Of a DNA stretch of 64,000 nucleotides, positions 8,167 to 16,966 are shown piece by piece. Position numbers and translations under genes: made by a program. The stretch is taken from assembly GCF_900105785.1 (NCBI RefSeq), contig NZ_LT629799.1, positions 2,232,001-2,296,000 on the forward strand. The letters are read 5' to 3'. Position 1 is the first letter of the stretch. Every line of letters starts with the position of its first letter. The notes beneath the pieces were generated by a model. It saw nothing but the letters and a program-made list of their open reading frames with translations. It had not been told where the DNA came from and did no database searches. Source of the DNA: Microlunatus sagamiharensis (GTDB taxonomy: Bacteria > Actinomycetota > Actinomycetes > Propionibacteriales > Propionibacteriaceae).

Positions 8167-9180
8167 TCAGCCGCCGAACGCCCGCCGCACCTCGTCGATG
8201 GTGACGGGCCGGTGCTCGTGGCGCGACAGCTCGGCCGCCTCGGCGACCCAGCCGACCTCGACGGCGTCGGCCACCGTGCACGGCGAGGTCCTCGTGCCCG
8301 CGACGACCTCGGTGAAGGCGCCCAGCTCGGCGCGGAACGCCGCGGCCAGCCGGTCCATGAAGAAGGTGTGCGGCGTGCCGCCCGGGAAGTCGACGCCGGG
8401 CTCGGTCGAGCGGATCGGCCAGCGGCTCTCGAGCCCCGCGGCGACGGCGTCGCGGGACCCGTGCACCTCGAGGCGCACGTCGTAGCCGCGGGCGTTGTAG
8501 CGGGTGTTCGAGACGACGGCCAGCGCGCCGGACTCCAGGGTGAGCAGCGCCGCGGCGGTGTCGACGTCGTCGACCTCGGCGAAGACCGCCGCGCCCTGGT
8601 TGCTCCCGGTGGCGAAGACCTCGACGACCTCCTGCCCGGTCACGAAGCGCACGGCGTCGAAGTCGTGCACGCTGCAGTCGCGGAAGATCCCGCCCGAGGA
8701 GCGGACGTACGCGTCCGGCGGCGGGGCCGGGTCGAGGGTCGTGGACCGCACCGTGTGGACCCAGCCGAGGCTGCCGTCGGCCACGGCGGCGCGGGCAGCG
8801 GCGAAGGCCGCGTCGAAGCGGCGCGGGTAGCCGATCTGCACCTCGACGCCCGAGTCCTGCGTACGGCGCAGGATCTCGACGCCGTCGCGCGGGTCCTTGG
8901 CGACCGGCTTCTCGCAGAAGGTGGGCAGCCCGGCCTCGACCGCGGCCAGGATCAGCTCGGGGTGCGCGGCGGTCGCAGCGGCGACCACGACCCCGTCGAC
9001 CCCCGCGCGCAGGAGCGCCTCGGGGCTGTCGGCCGCCTCCACGCCGTGCCGGGCGACGACGGCGTCCACGGCCGCGGGCACGGCGTCGAAGACGACCAGC
9101 GAGTCGACCTGGTCCAGCCCGCTGAGGGTCTCGGCGTGGAACGCGCCGATCCGACCGAGCCCGATGAGACCGAGGCGCAT
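8167..9180 (-). CDS. Gfo/Idh/MocA-family oxidoreductase, inositol 2-dehydrogenase-like
   Basis: A 337-residue NAD(P)-dependent dehydrogenase. The Rossmann motif GLIGLGRIG is at residues 4-12. The catalytic-Lys motif CEKPVAK lies around residue 90, and SGGIFRDCSVHDFDAVRFV carries the conserved Asp/His of the C-terminal domain. The pattern resembles myo-inositol 2-dehydrogenase (IolG) and related inositol or sugar dehydrogenases. No iol genes are adjacent, so the substrate is an inference. The ATG has only a weak ribosome-binding site upstream. Confidence 0.85.
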   Translation of the reverse strand: MRLGLIGLGRIGAFHAETLSGLDQVDSLVVFDAVPAAVDAVVARHGVEAADSPEALLRAGVDGVVVAAATAAHPELILAAVEAGLPTFCEKPVAKDPRDGVEILRRTQDSGVEVQIGYPRRFDAAFAAARAAVADGSLGWVHTVRSTTLDPAPPPDAYVRSSGGIFRDCSVHDFDAVRFVTGQEVVEVFATGSNQGAAVFAEVDDVDTAAALLTLESGALAVVSNTRYNARGYDVRLEVHGSRDAVAAGLESRWPIRSTEPGVDFPGGTPHTFFMDRLAAAFRAELGAFTEVVAGTRTSPCTVADAVEVGWVAEAAELSRHEHRPVTIDEVRRAFGG

Positions 9181-9246
9181 GTTTGTCCTTTCAAAGTCCG
9201 CTACGTCCAGGGCAACCTATCGCCTGCGGTCCGACCGGAACCCTCT

Positions 9247-9319
9247 CCTCCGGCCGAGCGGTAGGTGGCCGCGCTCCGGAGGCCGGGAAAGGCGCGGCAA
9301 CCTACCGCTCGGCCGGAGG
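9247..9319. repeat. Dispersed hairpin repeat, copy 1
   Basis: CCTCCGGCCGAGCGGTAGGT (9247-9266) is perfectly complementary to 9300-9319. The interior contains GGGAAAGGCGCGGCA, nearly identical to copy 2. Related copies occur at 33906-33970 and 34696-34766. This copy lies 12 bases past the stop of the ECF transporter gene (minus strand) and upstream of the Gfo/Idh gene. A degenerate half-arm (GGCAACCTATCGC) sits at 9211-9223. Confidence 0.8.
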
Positions 9320-9331
9320 TGGGGGGCGGGC

Positions 9332-11563
9332 TCAGGGGGCGAGCAGCGGCGTGAGCGCGTACGGCAGCACCAGCAGCAGGACCCCGGAAGCGAGGCAGAC
9401 CAGGTCGCGGTGACCGAAGGTCGAGGGCAGGGCGTACGTCCGCCGGCGCACGGCGGCGAAGCCCCGGGCGTCCATCGCCACGCTGAGCTGCTGCGCCGAG
9501 CGCAGGGCGTGGACGAGCAGCCCGAGGGTCAGCGAGGCGCCGTGCCGGACCCGGGCCGCGGGCGAGCGGCCCGGGGCGAGCCCGCGCACGTGCCGCGTCT
9601 CCCCCATCCGGCGCCAGCTGCGCCCGAAGTCCTCGATCCGCAGCAGGCCGGCCCCGGCCGCGACGACCGGGCGGGCGGGCAGGCGGAGACGCTGGCCGAG
9701 GGCGTCGACGAGGCTGCTGGGCCGCAGCAGCCCGACGAGCAGCGCGCCGGGGACGACCAGGCAGAGCACCCGCACCACCTCGCGCCCGGCCACGGCGCCG
9801 CTGCCCGGGGAGAAGGCGCCGCCGGCGTTGAGCAGGAGCGTCGACCAGCCGACCGACAGCGCCGCGAGGCCGACCGGCAGCAGCCTCAGCAGGGCCGGGC
9901 GCACCCGCCGGACGGCGAGCGGGGCCAGCAGCAGCGTGACCGCCAGGGTCAGCACCCCGACGAGGAACGTGTCGACGCCGAAGGAACCGACCGCCGCCAG
10001 GAGCGCGGTGCCGAGCAGCGTGAGGGGGTTGCAGCGCCCGGCCGGCGGCAGCCCGGGCTCGACCACGGGGCGCACCTGCTGGTCCGGGGCCGCGGAGCCG
10101 GCGGGCGTCGCCGGTCCGGCGAGGACGAGCGAGGCGCCGAGGCGGGCGGCGAGCCGCGGGTCGTGCGTCGTGGCGACGACGGCCGCGCCCGAGCGCCGGA
10201 CCGCGTCGACGACACCGGACACCGCAGCCCAGGTATGCCGGTCCTGGCCGACGGTGGGCTCGTCGAGCAGCAGCAGGCCGGGGTCGTGCGCGAGCGCCGC
10301 GGCCAGCACGAGGCGGCGCTGCTCACCGCCGGAGAGGGCGTACGGGCTCTCGTCGCGCAGGGCGGCGAGCCCGAGGGCGTCGAGGAGGAGGTCGGCACGC
10401 GCCTCGTCGGCCGCGCGCGCGTGCAGGTCGTCGGCGTGCGGGTCGTCGGCGCGCAGGGCCGCGCCGGTGGCGCGGACCTCCTCGAGCACGGTCCGCGCGG
10501 TGAAGGCCGCCTCGCTGTCCTGGGGCGCCCACCCGACGCGGCGGGCGAGGGCGGTCGAGCCGCGGGCGACGTCGGTGAGCGGCGTCCAGCCGGCGGCGTC
10601 GCGCACGTCGACCTCGCCGGCGACCGGGCGGTCGAGCCCGGCCAGCACGCGCAGCAGCGTGGACTTGCCGGCCCCGCTGGGCCCGACGACGGCCAGGCCG
10701 TCGCCCGCCGCGAGCCCGCCTTGGGCGTCGCCGAGCAGCACCCGGCCGTCGGGCGCGGCCACCGAGAGCGCGCTCCAGCGCAGCCCGGCCGCCGCCCGCG
10801 CGCGGGCCGGGAGGTCGACCAGGAGCGGCGCGGGGTCGGGGGCGCCGGGCACCCAGACGCCCGCGGCGAGCAGGGCCTCGGACTGCTCGCGGAGCACGAC
10901 GTCGACCGGGCCGTCGGCGAGGACGCGTCCCCGGTCGAGCACGACGAGCCGGTCGCAGACGTCCAGCCAGGCTCCGAGCTGGTGCTCGGCGACGACGAGG
11001 GTCGCCCCGGTGGTGGCGGCCGCGTCGAGCACGGCCTCGACGACCCGCGCGGCCGCGGCGGGGTCGAGCATCGCCGTCGGCTCGTCGAGCAGCAGCACGG
11101 CCGGGTCGAGGGCGAGCGCACCGGCCAGCGCGAGCCGGGCGCCCTCACCTCCGGAGAGGGCGACGGTCGGGCGGTCGGCGCCGTACGGGAACCCGACCGC
11201 GCCGAGCGCGCTCGGCACCCTCGCCCGCACGGTCGCCGGCGTCTCGGCGCGGTTCTCGGGACCGAAGGCCACGTCGCGGCCCGCGTGCTCGGCGACGACG
11301 CTGCTCCGCGGGTCCTGCAGCAGCAGGCCGACGGCCCCCGGCCGAGCCTGCGGGTCGTCGTCGCCGAGGAGCACCTGCCCGCCGAGGTCGCCCTCGGTCT
11401 CGTCGAGCAGCCCGGCCAGGGCCCGCAGCAGCGTCGACTTGCCCGAGCCGCTGGCCCCGGCGAGCAGGACCCGTTCACCGGGCGCGAGCCGCAGGTCGAC
11501 CCGGTCGAGGGTCGGCGCGGACCGGCCGACGGGCTGCCACGTGAGCCCCGCCGCGGTCAGCAC
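9332..11563 (-). CDS. ECF transporter fusion: two ATPases plus EcfT (YkoD-YkoC type)
   Basis: A 743-residue fusion of the energizing module of a vitamin transporter. ATPase 1 has Walker A GASGSGKST, LSGGEGARLALA and LLLDEPTAMLD. ATPase 2 has GPSGAGKST, LSGGEQRRLVLA and LLLDEPTVGQD. The last 240 residues are an EcfT membrane domain with the coupling motif AMDARGF. Fed by the adjacent YkoE-type S component and a TPP riboswitch, it should import hydroxymethylpyrimidine or thiamine. I chose the GTG 13 bases after the upstream stop; a 28-residue extension would overlap the S gene. YkoD and YkoC are usually separate. Confidence 0.88.
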   Translation of the reverse strand: MLTAAGLTWQPVGRSAPTLDRVDLRLAPGERVLLAGASGSGKSTLLRALAGLLDETEGDLGGQVLLGDDDPQARPGAVGLLLQDPRSSVVAEHAGRDVAFGPENRAETPATVRARVPSALGAVGFPYGADRPTVALSGGEGARLALAGALALDPAVLLLDEPTAMLDPAAAARVVEAVLDAAATTGATLVVAEHQLGAWLDVCDRLVVLDRGRVLADGPVDVVLREQSEALLAAGVWVPGAPDPAPLLVDLPARARAAAGLRWSALSVAAPDGRVLLGDAQGGLAAGDGLAVVGPSGAGKSTLLRVLAGLDRPVAGEVDVRDAAGWTPLTDVARGSTALARRVGWAPQDSEAAFTARTVLEEVRATGAALRADDPHADDLHARAADEARADLLLDALGLAALRDESPYALSGGEQRRLVLAAALAHDPGLLLLDEPTVGQDRHTWAAVSGVVDAVRRSGAAVVATTHDPRLAARLGASLVLAGPATPAGSAAPDQQVRPVVEPGLPPAGRCNPLTLLGTALLAAVGSFGVDTFLVGVLTLAVTLLLAPLAVRRVRPALLRLLPVGLAALSVGWSTLLLNAGGAFSPGSGAVAGREVVRVLCLVVPGALLVGLLRPSSLVDALGQRLRLPARPVVAAGAGLLRIEDFGRSWRRMGETRHVRGLAPGRSPAARVRHGASLTLGLLVHALRSAQQLSVAMDARGFAAVRRRTYALPSTFGHRDLVCLASGVLLLVLPYALTPLLAP

Positions 11564-11576
11564 CGAGTCCGTCGCG

Positions 11577-12209
11577 TCAGTGCCGGCCGGCAAGCCGCTC
11601 CCGTCCCGCGGCGAACGGCGCCAGGGCGCCCGTCCGGGCGAGCGCACGCACGATCACCCAGCCGAGCAGACCGGCCAGCAGCGCCCCCGAGACGGCGAGC
11701 GCGACCGCGTACAGGCCGGCGTAGCCCGCCGACCACTCCGGGTAGTAGAGGCGCCACTCGTACGGGGCCTCGAAGATCCCGGCGAGGATCCCGCCGAGCA
11801 CGGCGGGCAGCAGGGTCCAGCGGCGGTAGGCCAGCAGCGCGAAGCCGAGCTCCACGCCGAGGCCCTGGAGCGCACCCGAGCCGAGGGTGGCGATGCCCCA
11901 CTGACCGCCGAGGAGCGGTTCGACGGAGGCGGCGACGAGCTCGGCGAGCAGCGCTGCGCCGGGCCGGCGCACGACCAGCGCGGCGACGACGGCGGGCACC
12001 CAGAAGAAGCCGTAGACGAGCCCGGCGAGCGGCGGCAGCGCGGTGAAGACCGGCTGCACGACGTTGGTGAGCGCCCCCCAGCCGACGAAGGCGATGCCGA
12101 AGGCGACCGCGAGCAGGACGACCGTGATGAGGTCGACGGTGCGCCACCGCCGGTCACGGGGGCGTCGGGCACGGGCAGTGGGGTCCGGTGTGCGGGTGGA
12201 GCTGGTCAT
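11577..12209 (-). CDS. ECF transporter S component, YkoE family
   Basis: A 210-residue membrane protein with a basic N-terminus and about six helices. It has the YkoE signature of thiamine-precursor (HMP) binding components: FVPWGAL-like FVGWGALTNV, GFFWVPAVVAALVVRRPGAALLAE, GTLGSGALQGLGVELGFAL-like text and WRLYYPEWSAG. It confers substrate specificity on the adjacent ATPase/EcfT fusion. The TPP riboswitch upstream and GAAGGGA Shine-Dalgarno 7 bases before the ATG support start and role. It is the first gene of the two-gene operon. Confidence 0.88.
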   Translation of the reverse strand: MTSSTRTPDPTARARRPRDRRWRTVDLITVVLLAVAFGIAFVGWGALTNVVQPVFTALPPLAGLVYGFFWVPAVVAALVVRRPGAALLAELVAASVEPLLGGQWGIATLGSGALQGLGVELGFALLAYRRWTLLPAVLGGILAGIFEAPYEWRLYYPEWSAGYAGLYAVALAVSGALLAGLLGWVIVRALARTGALAPFAAGRERLAGRH

Positions 12210-12236
12210 GACGAGGTCCCTTCACGCAGAAGGGGC

Positions 12237-12258
12237 CCACCCGGCCGTGGCCGGGTGG
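12237..12258 (-). terminator. Expression-platform hairpin of the TPP riboswitch
   Basis: CCACCCGGC-CGTG-GCCGGGTGG is a 9-bp perfect stem between the TPP aptamer and the ribosome-binding site of the S-component gene. It probably acts as the ligand-dependent terminator; no U-run follows. Confidence 0.6.
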
Positions 12259-12264
12259 CGAGCT

Positions 12265-12354
12265 CTCGACTCCCTACGCCGGTGCGAGCCGGATCAGGTT
12301 CGAGGGTCTGCGGATCTGCCGCACTCTCAGCGCCCTCTCGGCGCTCCCCTGTCG
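12265..12354 (-). ncRNA. TPP riboswitch (THI element)
   Basis: On the minus strand the conserved THI blocks appear in order: GGGAGCGCC, GCTGAGAGTGCGG, ACCCTCGAACCTGATC and GTAGGGAGTC. These are the pyrimidine- and pyrophosphate-sensing helices of the TPP aptamer. It controls the downstream ECF transporter genes, which should be shut off when thiamine pyrophosphate is plentiful. The rest of the 12355-12525 gap must carry divergent promoters; an A+T-rich patch at 12425-12455 is the likely place. Confidence 0.92.
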
Positions 12355-12525
12355 TCGTCGCCACCCTAGCGCCGGGCCGGACCTGCTGGGTACCGCCGTC
12401 CGGGCCCGCTCCGAGCGAGCCGTACGATCTTTCTTGCACAAGTTGACTAAGTACGTCGGCCTCCTCGGGGAGGTCGACCGGACCGACGGGCCGACGAGGG
12501 TCCGCCGACGACGAAGGGACCGCCC

Positions 12526-12888
12526 GTGCCGCACGCACGCATCGACATGCACCGCAGCCTCCAGCCGAAGATGGCCGACATCAGCGCGGCGATCCTGCGC
12601 GGCATGGTGACCGGCTTCTCGATGCCGGCCGACGACCTCTTCCAGATCTTCCGGCTGCACGAGCCCGGCGAGCTGGTCTACTCCCCCACCTTCCCCAACC
12701 AGCAGCGCGACGACATCGTGTTCATCGAGCTGGTGGCCAGCAAGGGCTACACCGACGAGCAGAAGCAGGCCACGATGGAGGCCATCGTCGAGGAGGTGTC
12801 GGCGCTCGACATCAAGCGCGACAACCTGCTGCTGGTGATCAACGAGGTCGGCCAGACCGCCACCTGGTACGCCCCCGAGCCCGCCTGA
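12526..12888 (+). CDS. Tautomerase-superfamily protein
   Basis: A 120-residue protein of the 4-oxalocrotonate-tautomerase/MIF superfamily. The N-terminus MPHARIDMH puts Pro right after the initiator Met, the catalytic base position once Met is removed. KGYTDEQKQATMEAIVEEVS and DNLLLVINEVGQTATWY match the second beta-alpha-beta unit of the roughly 120-residue tautomerase_2 type. It is followed after 15 bases by a frameshifted beta-propeller gene. The substrate is unknown. Confidence 0.82.
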   Translation: MPHARIDMHRSLQPKMADISAAILRGMVTGFSMPADDLFQIFRLHEPGELVYSPTFPNQQRDDIVFIELVASKGYTDEQKQATMEAIVEEVSALDIKRDNLLLVINEVGQTATWYAPEPA

Positions 12889-12903
12889 GCCGGGGACGCA
12901 CCG

Positions 12904-13772
12904 ATGCCCGCACGCACGCTCGCGCCCGGCCAGCAGACCCAGGTCTGGCTCGCCGGCACCGACCTGTCCGAGCCCGAGCTCCTGCTCGAGACGACCGACC
13001 TGCTCCTCGAGGCGCCGAACTGGAGCCTCGACGGCCGCCACCTCGTCCTCAACGGTGACGGCCTGCTCTGGACCCTGCCGGTCGGGGCGGCGCGCTCGAG
13101 CAGGTCCCCTTCACCGGGCTGCCCGACATCAACAACGACCACGTCCTGGCCCCGGACGGGCGCAGCGTGTTCATGTCCGGCATGGACACCCACGTCTACC
13201 GCGGCGCGCTGACCGGCGGACCGGTCGAGCGGGTGACGCCCGAGGACGGCCGCTGGCACTTCCTGCACGGGGTGTCGCCGGACGGGACCCGGCTCGCGTA
13301 CGTCGAGATCGCCACGATGGAGCAGCCGGTCGGACGCCTCGTCGTGCTGTCCTCGGACGGCACCACGCGCACGGTCGACACCGGTCCCGACCACCTCGAC
13401 GGGCCGGAGTGGTCGCCGGACGGCGCGTGGATCTACTTCAACACCGAGGGGTTCACGACCGCGCCCGGCCACGCCCAGCTGGCCCGGGTGCCCGACGGCG
13501 GCGGTCCGGTCGAGCGGCTCGCGGCCACGGGGACCGTCGACTGGTTCCCGCACCTCTCGCCCGACGGCGCGTACGCGACCTCGATCTCGTTCCCGGCCGG
13601 GACGCTCGGCCACCCGGCCGACCTGGACGTGGAGGTCCGTCTCGTCGCCACGAGCGACTGGACGACGCCATTGCGGCGCTACCCGCTGCACGGCGGCCAG
13701 GGCACGCTGAACGTCAACAGCTGGGCGCCCGACAGCAGCCGGTTCGCGTACGTGGCCTACCCGATCGGCTGA
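12904..13772 (+). pseudogene. TolB-like beta-propeller protein, frameshifted
   Basis: Two reading frames together encode a WD40-like PD40/TolB beta-propeller. The first half (12904 to about 13084) ends in LLWTLPVG; the second resumes with ALEQVPFTGLPDINNDHVLAPD and carries repeated blades such as SPDGTRLAYVE, SPDGAWIYF, SPDGAYAT and APDSSRFAY. A single missing G in the run 13084-13087 (four present, five would restore VGGGALEQ) explains the break. The restored product would be about 290 residues, cytosolic, with no signal peptide. This could be a true pseudogene or a sequencing error. Confidence 0.8.
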
Positions 13773-13913
13773 GCTGGCCCACCCACACCCGCGAGTGTGA
13801 CGGCGCGCCGAGGATCTCGGGAGAGGTCCGGCGGCGCGTCGTCACTCTCGGCGTGGGCTCAGCCGTTCGCCGCACCTAAAACGTTCTAGTACGGTGGGTG
13901 CGAAGGGAGGCCC

Positions 13914-15218
13914 ATGTCCTCGACAGGCCCCGGTCGCACAGGCCCCGTACGGCTCGCACGGCACCACAGCACCCGCCAGCTGGCTCCGCTCGTCCCGCTC
14001 GCGCTGGTCGTCGGGATCTCGCCGCTGGCGACCGACATGTACATCCCCGGGCTCCCCGAGCTGGCGGCCGACCTGCGGACCAGCCCGGCGCTGGCGCAGC
14101 TGACGCTGACGGCGTTCCTCGTGTCGTTCGCGGTGGGGATGCTGCTGGTCGGGCCGCTCAGCGACGCCGTCGGGCGTCGCCGGCTGGTGCTGCTCGGCAG
14201 CATCGGCTTCACGCTCGCCTCGGTCCTCTGCGCGCTCTCCCCCTCGATCTCGGTCCTGCTGGTCGCGCGCGTCGTGCAGGGGCTGGCCGGTGCGGCGGGT
14301 GCCGTGGCGGGCCGGGCCATGGTCACCGACGTGCTGAGCGGCGTACGGCGGGCGAAGACGATCGCCTCGCTGTCGGCCATCAACGCGGTCGCGCCCGTCG
14401 TCGCCCCGCTGCTCGGCGGTGTGCTGATCGGGCTGGGCACCTGGCGGCTGACGTTCTGGCTGCTCGCCGGCGCGGGCCTCGCGCTCTCGGTCCTCGTGCT
14501 CGTCAGCTTCCCCGAGACGCTGCCGCCCGTACGGCGCTCGACCGGCGTCGGCCTGGCCGCGAGCGCGCGCCGGATGGGCGGCCTCCTCGCGAACCCGCGC
14601 TTCTCGCTCTACCTCGTCACCTCGTGCGTGGCGACGGTCGGCTTCTTCGCCTACATCGCCACGAGCGCCTTCGTCTTCCAGGAGGTGTACGGCTTCTCGA
14701 CCAGCCTCTACACGGTCGTCTTCGCGAGCAACGCAGTCTGCATGATCATCACCACGGTGCTCTTCGGCCGGCTCGTCGAGCGGATCTCGGAGGACCGCCT
14801 CCTCTCGATCGGGCTGGTGGTCGCCGCCGTCGGCTCCGCCGGCGTCCTGGCCGGCGCCCTCCTGCACGCGCCGGCCGGCGTGGTGTGGGCCTGCCTCGCC
14901 GTGGTCACCGGTGCGCAGGGGCTGGTGATCACCGGTTCGGCGACGAGGACGCAGGCGCTCGGCCACGCGACCCCCGGCACGGCGGCCGCGCTCCAGGGCG
15001 GCCTCGCCTTCGGGATCGGCGGCCTCGGCACGCCGCTGGCCGGTGCGCTCGGCGGCACCCCGGTGGCGATGGGCGCGGTGATGCTCGCCGGCCTCGGCCT
15101 CGGCGCCCTGCTCCAGGTCGTCGCCCCACGCTGGGTCCGGACGCCGCCCGTCGTCGCGGAGCAGGCGGCTCCCGCGGGCGTCGGCCACGACGGCGGCGAC
15201 GTCCAGCACCCCCGGTGA
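13914..15218 (+). CDS. MFS drug exporter, Bcr/CflA family
   Basis: A 434-residue proton-coupled efflux permease with 12 hydrophobic segments. SPLATDMYIPGLPELAADL at the first helix is diagnostic of the Bcr/CflA subfamily. GPLSDAVGRRRLVL is the MFS motif A in loop 2-3, and RVVQGLAGAAGAVAGRAMVTD is helix 4. The family exports bicyclomycin, chloramphenicol-like compounds or dipeptides; the substrate here is unknown. AAGGGAGG sits just before the ATG. The A+T-rich stretch AAAACGTTCTAGTAC at 13878-13892 is the likely promoter or operator. Confidence 0.9.
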   Translation: MSSTGPGRTGPVRLARHHSTRQLAPLVPLALVVGISPLATDMYIPGLPELAADLRTSPALAQLTLTAFLVSFAVGMLLVGPLSDAVGRRRLVLLGSIGFTLASVLCALSPSISVLLVARVVQGLAGAAGAVAGRAMVTDVLSGVRRAKTIASLSAINAVAPVVAPLLGGVLIGLGTWRLTFWLLAGAGLALSVLVLVSFPETLPPVRRSTGVGLAASARRMGGLLANPRFSLYLVTSCVATVGFFAYIATSAFVFQEVYGFSTSLYTVVFASNAVCMIITTVLFGRLVERISEDRLLSIGLVVAAVGSAGVLAGALLHAPAGVVWACLAVVTGAQGLVITGSATRTQALGHATPGTAAALQGGLAFGIGGLGTPLAGALGGTPVAMGAVMLAGLGLGALLQVVAPRWVRTPPVVAEQAAPAGVGHDGGDVQHPR

Positions 15219-15253
15219 GGAAGCCGGGCGCCACCGCACGCGATGATCGTCGC

Positions 15254-16186
15254 GTGGTGCGCGCCTGGGTCCCCTACGCCGATCTCGACGAGGCCGAGCG
15301 GAGGCTCGGCGGGATCCCCGCCGGGATCGAGGCGGACTGCTGGAAGGCCGACGACGACACGACGCCCGGCTCGACGGCCGACGTCGAGTACGTCGTCCTG
15401 CCGTACCTGCGCAAGGGCGCCGAGCGGGTTCTCGCCGACCTGCCCGCGCTGCGCGTCGTGCAGACGCTGACCGCCGGGGTCGACGACGTCGCGCCGTACG
15501 TCCCGGACCACGTCACGCTGTGCAACGCGGCGGGCGTCCACGACGCCAGCACCGCCGAGCTGGCCGTGGCGCTGGCGCTCGCCAGCGGGCGGCACCTCGA
15601 CGAGTTCGCGCGCAACCAGGAGCGCGGGCTGTGGAAGCGCGACTTCGGCACCGCGATCGCCGACCGGCGGGTCCTGATCCTGGGCTACGGCGGCATCGGC
15701 GCGGCCATCGAGGCCCGGCTCCTGCCGTTCGAGGTCGCCTCCGTGACCCGGGTGGCCCGGCGGGCGCGCACCGAGCCGCTCGTCCACCCCACGTCCGAGC
15801 TGCTCGACCTGCTCGCGCAGACCGACGTCCTCTTCGTCATCGCCCCGCTGACCGACGAGACCCGCGGGATCATCGGTGCCGAGGCGCTGTCCCGCCTGCC
15901 CGACGGGGCGCTCGTCGTCAACGTGGCCCGGGGTCCGCTGGTGGACACCGACGCGCTGCTCGCCGAGACGAGCAGCGGGCGCCTGCACGCGGCGCTCGAC
16001 GTCACCGACCCCGAACCGCTCCCCGCCGACCACCCGCTCTGGCACGTGGAGAACGTCCTCGTGTCCCCGCACGTGGGCGGCGCGAGCACGGCGTTCTTCC
16101 CCCGCGCCGACCGGATGATCAAGGCCCAGCTCGAGCGGCTGGCGGCGGGCGAGCCCCTGGCGAACGTGGTCCGCGCCGGGACCTGA
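15254..16186 (+). CDS. 2-hydroxyacid dehydrogenase
   Basis: A 310-residue NAD(P)-dependent D-2-hydroxyacid dehydrogenase. Seen: ILGYGGIGAAIEARL (Rossmann GxGxxG), LPDGALVVNVARGPLVDTDAL with the catalytic Arg, DVTDPEPLPADHPLWHVENVLVSPHVGG with the conserved Glu and catalytic His. These enzymes reduce 2-keto acids such as glyoxylate or hydroxypyruvate. I chose the tandem GTG codons at 15254/15257; an ATG at 15243 is out of frame. It follows the MFS gene by 35 bases and may be cotranscribed. Confidence 0.88.
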   Translation: MVRAWVPYADLDEAERRLGGIPAGIEADCWKADDDTTPGSTADVEYVVLPYLRKGAERVLADLPALRVVQTLTAGVDDVAPYVPDHVTLCNAAGVHDASTAELAVALALASGRHLDEFARNQERGLWKRDFGTAIADRRVLILGYGGIGAAIEARLLPFEVASVTRVARRARTEPLVHPTSELLDLLAQTDVLFVIAPLTDETRGIIGAEALSRLPDGALVVNVARGPLVDTDALLAETSSGRLHAALDVTDPEPLPADHPLWHVENVLVSPHVGGASTAFFPRADRMIKAQLERLAAGEPLANVVRAGT

Positions 16187-16213
16187 GTCCCAGCTCGTAC
16201 GCGCGCGGGCGAC

Positions 16214-16861
16214 TCAGCGCGGGCCGGTGGCCTCCAGCGCCCAGAGCGCGTTCTTGGCGGTGGCGCACGGGTACGCGTCGAGCGTCGGCTCGTCGTGGGT
16301 GCGGCACACCCGGCACTGCAGGTAGGCCTGCCCGTCGCTGCTGACCGTCGGCTCGGGGTCGTGGCCGTTGAGGATGATCGCGAGCGCGCCCACGAGCCGG
16401 TCGCCGGTCGACAGCGCCCGGCGCAGCACCGCCGAGCGCCGGCGCACGAGGTCGGCCTGCTCGTCGGAGATCCGCAGCTCGCTGGGGTCCCAGCCCTCCC
16501 CCTCGAGCCCGTGGAGCTCGCCGAGCCCCTCGAGGCTGTGCCCCGCGGGGATGGAGCGGGCCGTCTCGTCGAGGTCCTCGAAACCCATCGTCCAGTCCGG
16601 GAACCGGCGCCGCACCGCGATGCTGCTCCAGACGTTCGTGACGTGCTCGTGGCGGACGTCCATGGCGATGCGGTCGTAGAGGTCGCGCACGACGCGCTCC
16701 TCGCCCTCGAGCATCTGCATGACCCGGCCCCGGCGGTAGAGCAGCAGCCCGGTGATCCCCCGGTCGGCGTTGCGCGCCCGGCTCTCGACCAGCAGGTCGA
16801 CGAGCTCGGGGTCGGACAGGGGCCGCACCATCGTGCTGGTGTACGCCGTGGTGAAGATCAC
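16214..16861 (-). CDS. BLUF-domain blue-light sensor protein
   Basis: A 215-residue protein with an N-terminal BLUF domain (about 1-95), which binds FAD and senses blue light. The flavin-contacting residues are present: Tyr in TTAYTST, Asn in SRARNADRGITGLLLY, Gln in VMQMLEGE, and Trp in FPDWTMGF. The C-terminal 110 residues are not a known output domain; they end with CRVCRTHDEPTLDAYPC, three Cys and a His that could bind metal. The start is uncertain: the GTG directly after GGGGAG keeps the Tyr, while a longer frame runs into a palindrome. It is divergent from an alcohol dehydrogenase. Confidence 0.82.
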   Translation of the reverse strand: MIFTTAYTSTMVRPLSDPELVDLLVESRARNADRGITGLLLYRRGRVMQMLEGEERVVRDLYDRIAMDVRHEHVTNVWSSIAVRRRFPDWTMGFEDLDETARSIPAGHSLEGLGELHGLEGEGWDPSELRISDEQADLVRRRSAVLRRALSTGDRLVGALAIILNGHDPEPTVSSDGQAYLQCRVCRTHDEPTLDAYPCATAKNALWALEATGPR

Positions 16862-16944
16862 CTCCCCACGGTAGTCACCGGTCCCGGACGAGGGGCCCGG
16901 GGACCGCGGGGAGCACCGCGCCGCTAGCCTCCCGTCGAAGGACG

Positions 16945-16966
16945 GTGCGGCCGGCGCCGGCCGCAC
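16945..16966. promoter_or_regulatory. 22-bp perfect palindrome between divergent genes
   Basis: GTGCGGCCGGC (16945-16955) is followed directly by its exact complement (16956-16966), with no spacer. It lies between the BLUF gene and the zinc alcohol dehydrogenase gene, 42 bases before the latter's ATG. It may be an operator or a hairpin in the 5' leader. Confidence 0.5.

Noticed and set aside
9332-11647. 28-residue longer start for the ECF fusion
   Set aside because: It would overlap the S-component gene by about 70 bases and the extension is Arg/Pro-rich; the GTG at 11563 follows the previous stop closely.
8897-12046. Very long open frame on the plus strand across the ECF transporter genes
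   Set aside because: It is antisense to clear ABC ATPase and EcfT motifs; the product is Arg/Gly/Ala-rich without domains. High GC leaves antisense frames open.
16862-16966. N-terminal extension of the BLUF protein into the palindrome
   Set aside because: The palindrome makes both divergent frames begin with the same artificial residues (MRPAPAA); no ribosome-binding site, and BLUF domains start close to the conserved Tyr.
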